From: Sialis fuliginosa
Lineage: Eukaryota; Arthropoda; Insecta; Megaloptera; Sialidae
DNA: 64,000 nucleotides
NCBI GenBank assembly: GCA_961205875.1
Contig: OY540815.1
Span: forward strand, 2,976,001-3,040,000
Direction of reading: 5' to 3'
A program made the position numbers and the translations under genes. The stretch's first letter is position 1. Each line of letters starts with the position of its first letter. Below the pieces are notes generated by a model, which was not told the origin of the DNA, searched no databases, and was given only the letters and a program-made list of their open reading frames with translations. Shown piece after piece: positions 24,285-36,650 of the stretch.

Positions 24285-26050
24285 TAATGGTGTACCGGAA
24301 CTAGAATTTTCAATTCCTACCGGAACCGGAATTCACAAAAAAAAATATATTTATTGATAATAATTAAATAATTAAAATAATATATACATGCTTTATCTTA
24401 TTATCTTAAATTAATAAAACATTATTTTATATGCTATTTCTTAAACAGTAGAGTGGTAGTAGTATTGTATTATAAAAAAAGAGTATTTTTTACATATCCC
24501 GTAATTTTAACAGCTATGTAAGACCGATTGTTTTAAACTATGTATATATCATACGTTCTTTTCGATCGAATGAAATTCGTTTCTAGGGTCAAATTATAAA
24601 TGTGATAAATCACAATATTAAGACAACTTGGCAATAGAGAACTTAATGATAAATGAATGCCTACTTATTCGAAATTAAAGTACCAATGCATTATTATAGT
24701 AATATATGATGCATTATCATAAACGGTACTGTTAGATAAGTACAGTACAGTATATTCGGAGAGTTTATTATCGGAGATGAGAATTGTTTTTGAAGAAAAC
24801 AGATCTAGGTCTAGAGTATTATTAAAAAAATCAGAACAAATCTTATTTTTACACCAGAACAATCCGAAATTTTCAAAAATCTTTTATTTATACTTGAACA
24901 GTAATACTCGTGACATTTTTATTAATAAGTATATTATTATTATTAATATCTCAGCTTGGCGCGATCCTATAGACTCAAACTTTTTTTTTAAATATAGCTT
25001 ACACCATTACCTTCAAAAGTGCCCCAAGACCGTCGCGACCCCTTTTTTCCCTATTATAAGGTACTTATGCCTAACAAAATATAAAAAATTCGGGCAAGAC
25101 ATACACGAGTGTAGGCCATAAGGGTTCCGAAGTACGTACTACGTGGAATGTTTGGAACCACTTGCAGGTGCATTTTTGAGTCAGAATAAAATATAAAAGA
25201 GTGTCAAGTTCTATTAATTGAGATCTACATTTTGACACCCCACTTGCCTAGATATCAAAATAAAAACTTCTATGACGCCCCTCCCTATTATTCCAAAATT
25301 TAAAATTATATTGTTGACTTTAGTATTTGTCGTTGATAGTCCCACCAAAGCCTCACTACCAAATTTTTTCCAGATTTTTTGAGCCAGTAGTTACCGAGCT
25401 AGAGGGGGGTGGGACAAAATCAATACTGCTTTTAGCTACCTACAGGTGCCATTTTTAAGTTAAAAAAATGTAAAAAATAAGGTCAAATTTTACTGATTAA
25501 GATTTACATTTTGATACCCCACACGTCTTGGTATACATTTTTTTTATTTGCTTTAAAGCCCCCTGCAGGCACCATTTTTGATTTAGAAAAAAATTAGTAG
25601 AAGGGTCAAATTCCGTTTGTTTGGTTATACATTTTAACGTGTCACATGCCATTTTATAAAAAAATATAAATTTTTTACCTAGTTTTAGTTCCTTAGTGCC
25701 CCTCTTCCCCCCTGAAAAATTATTTTTTCAATATATTTGTACATTTTTCACTAGAGGGCGTCATTTTGCATGTCAGTAATAATTTCAAGTTTGTAGTTTA
25801 TATAGTTTACAAACTATTTAGCTTTGAGTGAAATGGATTAATAGGGTTTCTTCGGAACCCTAAAAAACTGCAATTGTGTTATGAAATGATTGTTTCCATT
25901 AAAATTTTTGTTAATAAAATTATTATATTTATGTTTAATTTTTTAAACAAAAATAACGTATATGTTATATATGAATTTCTTAATAGAGAGTAATATTAAA
26001 ATTTTAAAAATTCCGACAAAATTGGGCCGGAATTCCGGTACTCACCTAAA
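24285..26050. mobile_element. Possible hAT-like element with nested repeat
   Basis: The left segment GGTGTACCGGAACTAGAAT and the right segment GGCCGGAATTCCGGTACTCACC form an imperfect inverted pair built on CCGGAATTCCGGTAC, as in hAT elements that begin near GGTGAGTACCGGAATTCC. Inside (24,960-25,870) lies a long repeat of the family-X style (GGCGCGATCCTATAGACT at its start, ...GGAACCCTAAAAA at its end). No transposase was seen and the target duplication is unclear. Confidence 0.3.
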
Positions 26051-27340
26051 CAAGAGGTATAATCAACAAAAAAAATCTAATTTCGGAATGACATTTGGGG
26101 ACCAAGTCCAGCTTGATGTAAAACTAAGTTATATCAATAATGAGTCCATTCGGTCCTCTACAGGTGTTTTATATTCAAAGTCGTAATAATAACCAAGAAC
26201 AAACTACCTATATTTTTCAAAATATAAACAACAAATCCATTAAGAAAATTTGTTTAGAATGCAATATTGTAATGTAACCCCATACCGAATTTCAGAGCAT
26301 TATAAAAAATTAACACTTTCACTAAATTAAGTGGATATTTTATTGTGAAGTGAAAATTAGGCTATGGGAACAATAATAGAGACAAATTATTAAGGTCTTG
26401 TTGACTATCTGTCAAACGTGGTGTTGTCTCATCTTATCAATCTCATCATCTCTAATTTGTCGTCAATGTTGAACAAACTCAAAACCAAAATATTTTTAAA
26501 AAAATAAGAGAAAATTTTGAGGAGTGAAAGATAACTATATCAAATGTTCACTGTCAAAATTTGAGATTGATTGTATACACCGTTTTTTGAGAAATTAGTT
26601 TTCAAAAAAATTTGTTATACATGGACGTAAATAAGACAAAATATTCAATGAAGTGCGGTAACATTGCAAGTAGTAAAAGCATAAAATAAGTGCGAATCAC
26701 ATTGTAGTCATAATTAATTTAAATAATGTAACATTATTATGAATTATTAAGTGTATAATATAATAGTGTAACATTAAACATGAATATAAAGAAGATTTTT
26801 TAATAACATTTATCAAATTATAATTTATTTTCACATAACTTAATATTTTGTAAATGATCTAGTATACATTTAATCAATTTTATACTTTTTATTGCTTCTC
26901 GTTTACCTTCATCTTTTCATTTTTGCTGTAAAAGTATAAAATCATTCTAAATTATTAATATACTTAATTTTGACGTTTCTCAAACTATAACTATACTTAT
27001 TATTATTGCAACCAACCGAATGGAATAAAAACTCCTACCCTAACGTTAGGCGCTATTGCCACATACTTGACAAATTTTAAATATTATTTTTTTAGATATT
27101 AAATGTTAAATATAAGAAAATAATTTTATTACCTTATCATGAAGAAATAATTAAAAAATATTTTAATATGGTATTATATTAAATCAACGTTTTATTATTG
27201 CTAAAATTTAATGCGTGTGTGCTCCCATTCCGCCTTAAAATAATACATTTGATTATTAATTTAATATGTTTAGCTTTATTTATTTAATTCATATAGTTAA
27301 TGAAAACAAAAGAAGTTTCATTTCAACGTGCGTGCGTTAC

Positions 27341-27602
27341 CCATGTAGGAAATTACAAAAGGGCCACGGTTGGCCCATAGGCTTGCGCCAATGATAGCCA
27401 ACACTGGGCCAAGATAAAAATGTTAACTTCGTTCACGACTTGGCCAAGGCTTGTCGTACCAAGCTTGGGTAAATTATAGGTGACCTAAAGCTCGGTATCT
27501 GAAGGTTGACCTAGACTGGAACCAATAACGAAAAAGCAACACTGGCAACTCAATATTGGGCCAAGCTTGGGCTCATCGTCAATGCTGGCATTTTCTACAT
27601 GG
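27341..27602. mobile_element. MITE-like element with TTGGCC-rich interior
   Basis: CCATGTAGGAAA on the left and TTTTCTACATGG on the right form a short terminal inverted repeat around 262 bp. The interior repeats the motif TTGGGCCAAGCTTGGGC (27,556) and variants (GGTTGGCCCATAGGC, ACTTGGCCAAGGC), so it is full of GGCC/TTGG palindromes and is much richer in G+C than its flanks. No coding sequence. Confidence 0.45.
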
Positions 27603-27833
27603 TGTGAGGCACACACCACTTTTTTATATGCAGTTGGAACGTATCTACCGCATAAAGAAAGACTTTATGTATGTAATTGCATCAAAAACAAATATTTTTA
27701 GAGCAAGTAATAATTAAGTAATAAATAGTAATAAGTCAGTATTGATATTTTTATTGTTTTCGAATCCAAAAAATCGAAAAAGTATCAAATCAAAAAAAAT
27801 TTAATCAACTCGATTATTGTATTTGGTTGAATT

Positions 27834-28395
27834 TAGAGCTGGGCGCGGGCCGTGACCCGCGTGAGCGTGAGCGATTTTCAAATATTGAATCGTGAGCGGA
27901 CGTGATCGTGAGTCAAGTTAAATCAACCGTGCGTGACCGTGCGTGAGTACATTTTTCTCGTGCGTGATTCCGTGAGTATATTTTGAAGATAATTTTTTTT
28001 ATAAACTTATTTGATCTTTTTTTTAATATCTGAACTAATAAATATAAATAATAAATGTAATGTAAAATATAATGTTTTAAATCGAATTTTGACATTAAAA
28101 AATATAGTATAAAAACTAAATGTTATTTTTAGAAGCACTTTCACATGGTCAGTATTGCCAACTATATCAACACCAAACACCTTTATTTTCTTATTCTTTT
28201 GTTTGCTATTATTGTACTAGAATGTAATTTAGAAGAAAATAATATAAATATAAAATATACTAAATAATACTATAGAGATGAAACGGATATCCGGTAACTA
28301 TTCGGTATCTGGCCTATCCGGTCTTATTTGTTATCCGGTTGAATACCGGATAGTATCGAATTATCGGGCCAGATACCGGATATTTAAACACTACA
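27834..28395. repeat. Two hAT-type transposon ends
   Basis: At 27,834 TAGAGCTGGGCGCGGGCC leads into a block of GTGAGCGTGAGCG/GTGACCGTGCGTG repeats. At 28,273 AGAGATGAAACGGATATCCG leads into alternating CCGGATA motifs to 28,395. Both starts (TAGAGnTG) resemble hAT ends seen in insect genomes, in the same orientation, so they are probably fragments of two insertions. Matching opposite ends were not found. Confidence 0.35.
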
Positions 28396-30950
28396 ATTTT
28401 TTTTTTTTTAAGTTGTTTTTTATAGTTTTTTTCATAATAAACAAACATAATTATTTATTACCAACTAGCCCGGCACTGTTTCTAATGCGTAAAGCCCTTC
28501 ACTGTACGAACCTCTTATTTTAAATGGCCTAAATAAATAACAAACACGATAGATATAAAGGGTTATGGTACTTGTGGGTAATGACTTTATGGATACTATC
28601 TTTATTATTAATATGAGAGGGTACTCGTTGTGTTCTACGTCCAATTAAAAATATCTATCTGCATTGGAATATTCACCTGGTGCGATTTTTAGATTTCAAT
28701 AGCCATCGTTGTTGTTGATTGGGTTGAAAACATATAGTGAATGATTTTTAATTAGCGGATATCTATCAGTACACACGCGTTATAATTATTTTCACTAGTC
28801 AGTGGCGTGTGTTATATAAATGTAAACAATCCTTTTTGCAACAATGGGTCTATATATAAAACCAGTTACCAGGACCGTTTTTTGCGAGATCCTGGACCAG
28901 ATTATTTATGAAATAAATAAATTAAAAAAAGAATAATTTAATTTCCATGTGGGCGAGCATAGTTTGTCGACAGAAAAAATAACCTGTCAAAATAATATAA
29001 TAACTTTTTTTGCTGTTCACAAATTTTAAAGATACCCCCACAATGTATATAACTAATAAATTATCAAATAATTTTTAAACGAAATATTGCTCTCCGTCAA
29101 TATTACAAGTAAAATCTTGAAAATGTACTTCAAATACAAAAAAGTTCTTGAAGTACTTTACTTAAAAAAATTCTAACTAAAAAAAAAAACAACTAAAAAC
29201 ACGTTTTTCATTGAGGCAACTAAAACCAAAAATCTAAACTCGATAGGCTTATTATTAGCCATTGAGAAGTCCCTATGACCACCTCCATCTCATACAAGCT
29301 CGATGGTACCATATAGTTATTGTACTGTCACCAGAATTGCATAAGTTTGCAAAGTGGGTGAAAGTGAGTTGTAAGATTTGCTTATAATGTTAGGAAGTTA
29401 CAAGCCAAGCTAATAAAAGCATGTTAAAAATACCAAAAAACACTTGATACTTCAAGTACTTTTAACGAATCCTTGATACTTATGCTTCAATTTACCTTTC
29501 TTACTGCCTTTTTTTACTCTTTTCCACTTCAATCCTCTACTTCTCTGGCGTATCGGTAGCAATTATACACTTCCCAGGATTTCGTCCTCTACCACAGGAC
29601 ACGTCCCAAGGTACAACCAAACAATTGTCCTGAGGTATAACCAAGCACACTTTTCACAAAATAAGTTTTCTAATGTCTAAAAAAAATTTACGATTCAACA
29701 ACTTTTTGCATATATTGCTTGCTTAAATAATGCTGCGACAGTACTACATCAGATAATGTCAGTAATAATGCTTAGCTTGTTTGTATACGATCTGGAAGTT
29801 GCAGCAAAATTTTACTTTCAAGGTACAAGAACTATCTGACAATTAAAGCTTCGAACAATGACTGAAACTGAAATAACTTGGTGAGCAAACAAGGGACAGG
29901 GTTGCCAATATAACATGTAATTCTGAGAGTTACAGCTACAGTGGTTGGATTTCTAGAGCAATTGTCCCAAGGTACAACCCTTTCCCCTACTAGCCGTGTT
30001 CATAGTTCCTTGTTACTCAATTTACGTTTTATAAATCTGCCTTACTAAGGCTTCCTTATTAACTTCCTTATCTCAAGGCTGGTCAGAAGTTTCCTTGATA
30101 CGATTTTGACCGTAACGCTGATTACCATAACCTCCAAAAGTAGTTGCACATTTCAATCTGTAGTTTTGTGCTGCCATCACCCTTCCAGACAATGTAAATA
30201 AAGGAAAAATTAGATAATGGACAAGGAATCTAAAAAAACCACTTTATTTATAAAATAAACATTATTAATAACATCAAAATAATATATAATAAGATTCCCT
30301 TGAGCGTTTATTATGCCGATAACTGTCAAATAATCTGATTCGACCACTGATCTGGTATTATTTAACTAGGTAGTGGATACCTATGGAATTACTATTAAAC
30401 CGGATGGCTAAATTTAATACTTTTTCTAACAGTCTCTTTCCCCTTTGCGCATGCGCGAGACGCAACACTGAACTAAATTTTGATATAATCATAAAAAAAT
30501 TAAAGCCGAGCGAGCGCAAACGAGCCAGTCTAAAAGCCAATAAATATCAAACAGACACTATTAATTACATTTGAAGTTAAATTTGAAGTTAAATAAATAC
30601 GAAATCGATGTACAAAGTTGTTATTTATTTGTAGGTTTTGTAATTAATCTAAAAAAATTAAACTTATTCAGATTTATAGGGAATTTCATAACGAATTAAG
30701 TGGTATATTTTTTATTCGATTATCAGGGGCCCCGACATTTCTGAAACACTAAAAATTGCTGTAAATTCTTATCTTTAATACACGAGTATAAATATATAGG
30801 TGTTTTATAAAAATTATATCTCACTTAGTAGCTCAATATGAAAAAATATTTTTTGAGAGTTGTTTTAAGGATAAAGAAAGGAAATTTTTTCCAAAATTTG
30901 GTATAATTTGGAGTATGGAGAAAAAAGTTTTAATGGTGTTCAAAACTTAA
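28396..30950. other. A+T-rich DNA with degraded repeats, no gene
   Basis: There is no credible coding sequence. At 29,580-29,645 and 29,960-29,980 the motif GTCCCAAGGTACAACC and its variants recur, suggesting an old dispersed repeat. A GC palindrome, TTTGCGCATGCGCGA, lies near 30,446. Confidence 0.35.
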
Positions 30951-31970
30951 TAGCCCAATCATTTTAGATTTTTTCACGAAAAAAACTGCCTAGTCGAAAC
31001 TTTTGACGCAGTTGTGTGTCCCAGGTGGAGTAGATGATGAAATCACATTCTTGCCCATAAATTAATTACCGGAAGTGTCCGCCATCTTGGATTTAGTGTT
31101 TTTGTCGATTTGAACGCGTATTTTATATTTCTCGATAAAGAGGTTAGTAACAATTTTGTAGAGAATTTAATTCTCTACAATCTTTATACAGTCAATATTG
31201 TTGAAAAAACATTATTTATTGCTAATGATAAGCAAAAAATGTTATAGATTAGAAGAGTGGCGCAGTTTTTTCAATTTTTGTGCCATTTTTATTGAAAATA
31301 AGTGACATATTTAAATGACAAAGTTGTAAAGGACTCAATTTTCAACAGCTTTTGTACAAACAAATTTTTCGTACGACTTGTAGATGACGGTCGAAAACGC
31401 GCTCAACACAGCTATGATTTTTGGAATATGGATTATTTTTCAGAAAAAAAAATAATTTGGCAACATTGTCACTGAATCAAAAAATGAACAGACGTTAATA
31501 TAGAGGTTAAAAAATGAGATTGGAAGACTTAAAATATTACAGGTGTTCCATTTAAAAAAAATCTTGTCTTTGTTATAGTGCAAAAATGGGACACCCTGTA
31601 TTGTTGAAAATAATTTTACGACGTTCATCTTTTCGAACCAATAATATTATGCACCAAACTTTTTTTCTTTCTCCTACGGGAAGTGGGCTAGGAAAGCCGG
31701 ACGCACTATTGAACTGTATTGTGTTCAACATTGCGAGTTCCCCCATACCGCTGTGTTTTGTTTTGTTATTAACCTATTTATCGAGAAATCTAAAATACAC
31801 GTTCAAATGGACAAAAACGCAAAATCCAAGATGGCGGACACTTCCGGTAATTAATTTATGGGCAAAAATCTATCATCTACTCCACCCGGGACACACAACT
31901 GCGTCAAAAGTTTCGACTAGGCAGTTTTTTTGTATCTTACATCGAATTTGATCTTAAATGATCGGGCTAT
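30951..31970. mobile_element. Foldback element with nested insertion
   Basis: The arms 30,951-31,151 and 31,764-31,970 are inverted copies (AACTGCCTAGTCGAAAC against GTTTCGACTAGGCAGTT; ATTAATTACCGGAAGTGTCC against GGACACTTCCGGTAATTAAT). Inside, 31,424-31,715 is a separate fragment nearly identical to the right arm of the palindrome at 35,515-35,800 (CGGACGCACTATTGAAC end), so one foldback family has inserted into another. Confidence 0.65.
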
Positions 31971-32106
31971 AAAGAAAAGTTAACTTCCGCATGGCGGATG
32001 TGCATATGTGTTTGTGTGTCTGGATGTAGAATTTTCTTTCGTTTAGTAAAATAACTAAGTAAACATAACAAACAAATACTAATGCTTCGTAAACGAACTT
32101 ATTTCT

Positions 32107-32665
32107 ACTTCCATGTTCTGAAAGAAATGGAAGTATTGTAATACCTTCGAAAAATCGTGCCCAAGATAATGACAGATTCTGAATGTACTAACTTCAAAAC
32201 TTAAAGAAAAGTTAATTTCCGCATAGTGGCTGTGCGTGTGTCTGTGCGGATGTAGAATTGTCTTTCGTTCACGATAATTACTGTTAAAATGCACCGATCT
32301 GAATTATTTATGGGAAAAATGTTTGCCTCAGTGAGTACTCCAGACCTATCAATTTTTGTGCTAATCGGATTAGGAGTTTTGGAAATATTCGAAATTTTGT
32401 ATCTTTTATCGTCTAAAAAGTAAACGTTGCGAGTATTATCTCACTAATTTTTATAAGACTTGGTACATTCGTAATGAACCGAAGGGACATTTATTATTTG
32501 TACGTGCCTAAGCAGCTATTGAAGGGGTGAAAACCACCCTCAAAATTTGAATTTTAAATACTAATTAATACGTCACTAATTCATGTTGCCTTAGTTATTA
32601 GTTATTCTACGAATGTGTAGGTATTATGTTTTTGACATTAGGATATTAGAAAACTAATATTTATA
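32107..32665 (+). repeat. Dispersed repeat family Y, copy 2
   Basis: Collinear with 17,518-18,115, including ACTTCCATGTTCTGAAAG at the start, GTGCTAATCGGATTAGG, and AAGGGGTGAAAACCAC near the end. It is diverged by small indels. No coding sequence. Confidence 0.65.
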
Positions 32666-34240
32666 ATAAAAAGGTAAGTTTTATTTCTGACAAATTCCAT
32701 TGAAATTTTTCATATATCCATACTGATATTTTATATATAGAGAAAAGCGTTGATGAATTTGTAATCGTGTGGTAAAATTTGTAATTAAATTTGTAGCGAT
32801 CTGCATCGGTATCAGATTGAACGCTGAAAACAAATATTTGTTTTAATAATGAAGCCGGGGTAATTAGGGATCTATAACTTCAAACGGAGCGGTGAAGCTA
32901 GATACAGACGGATTTTACATTTATTTTTAAACATCTGGGGATTTATGTGTTTATTACTTAACAGGAAACTTTAAACCAAATACTTATAACTTCAATGCTA
33001 AATATCTACATATTTGCTATTACATAATATGTGAAAGTTTTTTTTTATTATATCGCACCTCCAATAAAATAGAGTCAAAACTTGAAAAAGTCAAATGTTC
33101 AAGAGGGCTAGAAACGTGTGATCATAATTTTATTAAATTATTATCTTTATTGTTTATTTAAATAACCCCAATGTGTTACATATATTCGGAATCCTTATAG
33201 AATAAGCTATCAATTGCCATAGTTACTTATGTAATATTCCTGAAAAAAATGCTGTAAATTTTGAGTTGTGACAGTATTTGATATAAAATTGGGTATTTTA
33301 CAGAAGAAATATCACAGTTGAGATAGTACAAAATTTATTTTCAGGAGATTTTCCTACTTTTATCCACTTAACATTTAGCAGACAATAAAATTGAAATCAT
33401 AAAAACAAATATACTACACAAATTTAAGTATGAAATAAATACAAAGTCGATACATGTCGAAATCACACTTGCATTATAAAAACTTCTAAAAATAAAGTAT
33501 TATAATTATTTGAAATGCACTTTCAGTACGCATGGTGGTTAGAAAATTATAATAATATTATAATAATCTTCTCCGTTGTTATTTGTACATAATCATCAAA
33601 ATTATTGTTTATATTATCCAAATCTTAATGTTTCAAGTTCTTCATGTTAGCAAGAAAATAATCACATTTCAAAACGAAACAATAACTTTAACCATCATAT
33701 TAGCCTCTATAATGACCCATTTTAAATTATTATGATGAAAAGTCAATTTTCTAATCAAATAATCAAAACTAATATATACTATAGTACTCATGACGATGAA
33801 ATAATTTATTTCAATAAGGATTAATGTTTTGCAGGTCATAAGTCCACGTAAACAGAACCCAAATATTTGTAATTTTCTTTGTAACATAAAAGCAGTCATT
33901 GCGGCTTAGATACAAAAGTTAGATATATGGTGTCGCGGACTTTATTGTAGATCTTTTGATTCTACACAATTCTTTAATACATTATTTTGTTCAATATTGA
34001 ACGGTTTAGGCAGCGTATTGCAAAACAGCGCGCCGACGGCAAAATTTTTTCCGACTTGATTTACTATTATCGTCACAGCTTAGTTGTTATGATACCTAAC
34101 GTAACAAAATATAGCCTATAACCTGGTCAGAGAATGTACTTATGAATTAAAAAAGAAACCACGTAAATCGGATAAGAGGTTCTTGAGTAATAAGCGCACT
34201 AACGGACAGACAGACAGACAGATGTTGAGCTTTATATATA
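32666..34240. other. A+T-rich DNA, nothing recognised
   Basis: No credible gene is present. A GGACAGACAGACAGACAG block at 34,204 marks the end of a further dispersed repeat, against which the next element is inserted. Confidence 0.35.
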
Positions 34241-35804
34241 CAGGGTAGTTCAATAGTGCGTCCGGCTTTCCTAGCGCACTTCCTGTAGGAGATAGAAAAA
34301 AAAGTTTGGTACATAATATTATTGGTTTGAAAAGATCAACGTCGTAAAATTATTTTCAACAATACAGGGTGTCCCATTTTTGCAGTATAACAAAAACAAA
34401 GATTTTTTTAAATGGAATACCCTATAACGTTTTATGTCGTCCGATGTCATTTTTTAACCTCTACATTAACGTCTGTTCATTTTTTATTTTGGTGACAGTG
34501 TTGCCAAATTAAAATTTTTTTTCCGAAAAATAATCCATATTCAGGTTCGACTATAAAAAATCGTAGCGACCTCGTTTTTTTTTGAAGTGATGAATTTTTT
34601 TAGCAATAATGTTAGTCCAGGTAAAGAGCAACATTTTGGTAATAAACAATTTTAATTTAGTTGTACAGGGTGTTAATAAAAAAATGCCAAAGTTTGCAAT
34701 CTTCAAAATGATAAAACTCATTTTTTTCAAATGTGACTACCCTTTTTTTATTTCACTATTCGATGGTTTTTTTTCTCCTTTTCAATTTGTATAGGAAATA
34801 TCTTATGTCTAAACCCCATACTTTCTGAGATATTCAATAATTTTCACAAAAGTAACCATTTCACCATGTTTTTATGCACCGAAGTAGGCCAAACAAATGC
34901 AAAACAAATGTGAAACAATTACAAAACAAATGCCCGTGAATTGATTTGTGCTTAGATCAAAATGGAAGACATTTCGAACATTTATTGTAGTCTTTTATCT
35001 TTTATATGTATTTTCAATTTTGTTAATTGTCATAGTTTTTTGAATAAAATAAATAATTTTATTACACAAGTATTATCCGTTTTAATTATAAAATTTAATC
35101 AAATGTTACATTGATACTTAAGTACTAACATTTTTGCATTTCTTTTGCATCAGCACAGCCTACTTCGGTGCATAAAAACGTGGTGAAATGGTTACTTTTG
35201 TGAAAATTATTGAAAATCTCAGAAAGTAAGGGGTTTAGACATAAGATATTTCCTATACAAATTAAAAAGGAGAAAAAAACCCATCGAATAGTGAAATAAA
35301 AAAAGGGTAGTCACATTTGAAAAAAATGAGTTTTATCATTTTGAAGATTGCAAACTTTGGCATTTTTTTATTAACACCCTGTAAAACTAAATTAAAATTG
35401 TTTATTACCAAAATGTTACTCTTTACCTGGACTAACATTATTGCTAAAAAAATTCATCACTTCAAAAAAAACGAGGTCGCTACGATTTTTTATAGTCGAA
35501 CCTGAATATGGATTATTTTTCGGAAAAAAATTTTTAATTTGGCAACACTGTCACTAAATTAAAAAATGAACAGACGTTAATGTAGAGGTTAAAAAATGAC
35601 ATCGGACGACATAAAACGTTATAGGGTATTCCATTTAAAAAAATCTTTGTTTTTGTTATAGTGCAAAAATGGGACACCCTGTATTGTTGAAAATAATTTT
35701 ACGACGTTAATCTTTTCAAACCAATAATATTATGTACCAAACTTTTTTTCTATCTCCTACAGGAAGTGCGCTAGGAAAGCCGGACGCACTATTGAACTAC
35801 CCTG
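34241..35804. mobile_element. 1.56-kb foldback element
   Basis: CAGGGTAGTTCAATAGTGCG at the left and its complement CGCACTATTGAACTACCCTG at the right define the ends. The arms 34,241-34,889 and 35,158-35,804 are inverted copies with few differences over about 650 bp, separated by a 268-bp A+T-rich loop rich in AACAAATG. Internal ACAGGGTGT motifs (34,365; 34,665) suggest that each arm is itself built from shorter modules. TATATA flanks both ends, compatible with insertion into TA-rich DNA but not diagnostic. No transposase. A transcript through it would fold into a very long hairpin. Confidence 0.8.
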
Positions 35805-36153
35805 TATATATGTATATTAAGTATTTATATTATACCTAGCAGATAGCGTTAGCTGGGAACTAATTTGAATTTTCACTTCATAATATCGAGCATTAGTGGA
35901 TTTTTTCATATTTAAAAAAATGTACATAGGTAGTTTTTTCTTGGTTATTTTTAAACTTTCCTTATAAAACAACCTGTAAAAAACCAAATCAACTAATTTT
36001 TGGTATACGTTAGTTTTACACCAAGCAGGACTCTATCCCCAAATGTTATTCCGAATTCGAATTTTGTTCATTTACACCTCTTGTTACATCTACCCTGGGA
36101 CACACTGTATAGAAAAACTTTTCAAAACAAAATAAATAGAACAAAATAAATAA

Positions 36154-36650
36154 AACGGCCAAGTGCGTGTTTGTCACGCACATAATAGGGTTCAGTAATC
36201 ATTCTCACTACGATTTATAAAAAGAGTTGCTACAGTATTCGTTACAATTTTCATTGAAAGTACTAATTAAAAACTACATTCTGGAATTTTTTCAGATTTT
36301 TTGCATCGATAGTTTAGAAATTAGAAGGGGGAGAGGAGGGGGGGGGGCAACACTCGGACAACGATATTGAAAAGCAAATATATTGTGACTCAAGAGTTAA
36401 AATAAAAAGATCATTTGACATTTTTTGTTGCTATTTTAGGAGATATATCTAAATATAATGGGATAAGTGAAAAAAATAATTGAATATACTTTTTAGTCTT
36501 TGGGAAGGGGTTCCAGAATTTTTTTTTAAATGTCATCATTTCTGTTTTCAGGTTATCATCTTGATCGGTATAAAATTTATATAGACAGACAGACTGACGG
36601 ATAGAGCGAAACAAAAGGGTTCATAGTTTTCTACGGAACTCTAAAAACCA
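36154..36650 (+). repeat. Dispersed repeat family X, copy 2
   Basis: It begins ACGGCCAAGTGCGTGTTTG and ends with AGACAGACAGACTGACGG and TCTACGGAACTCTAAAAA. It is collinear with 20,866-21,400. A G-rich tract occurs near 36,325-36,345. Confidence 0.6.
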
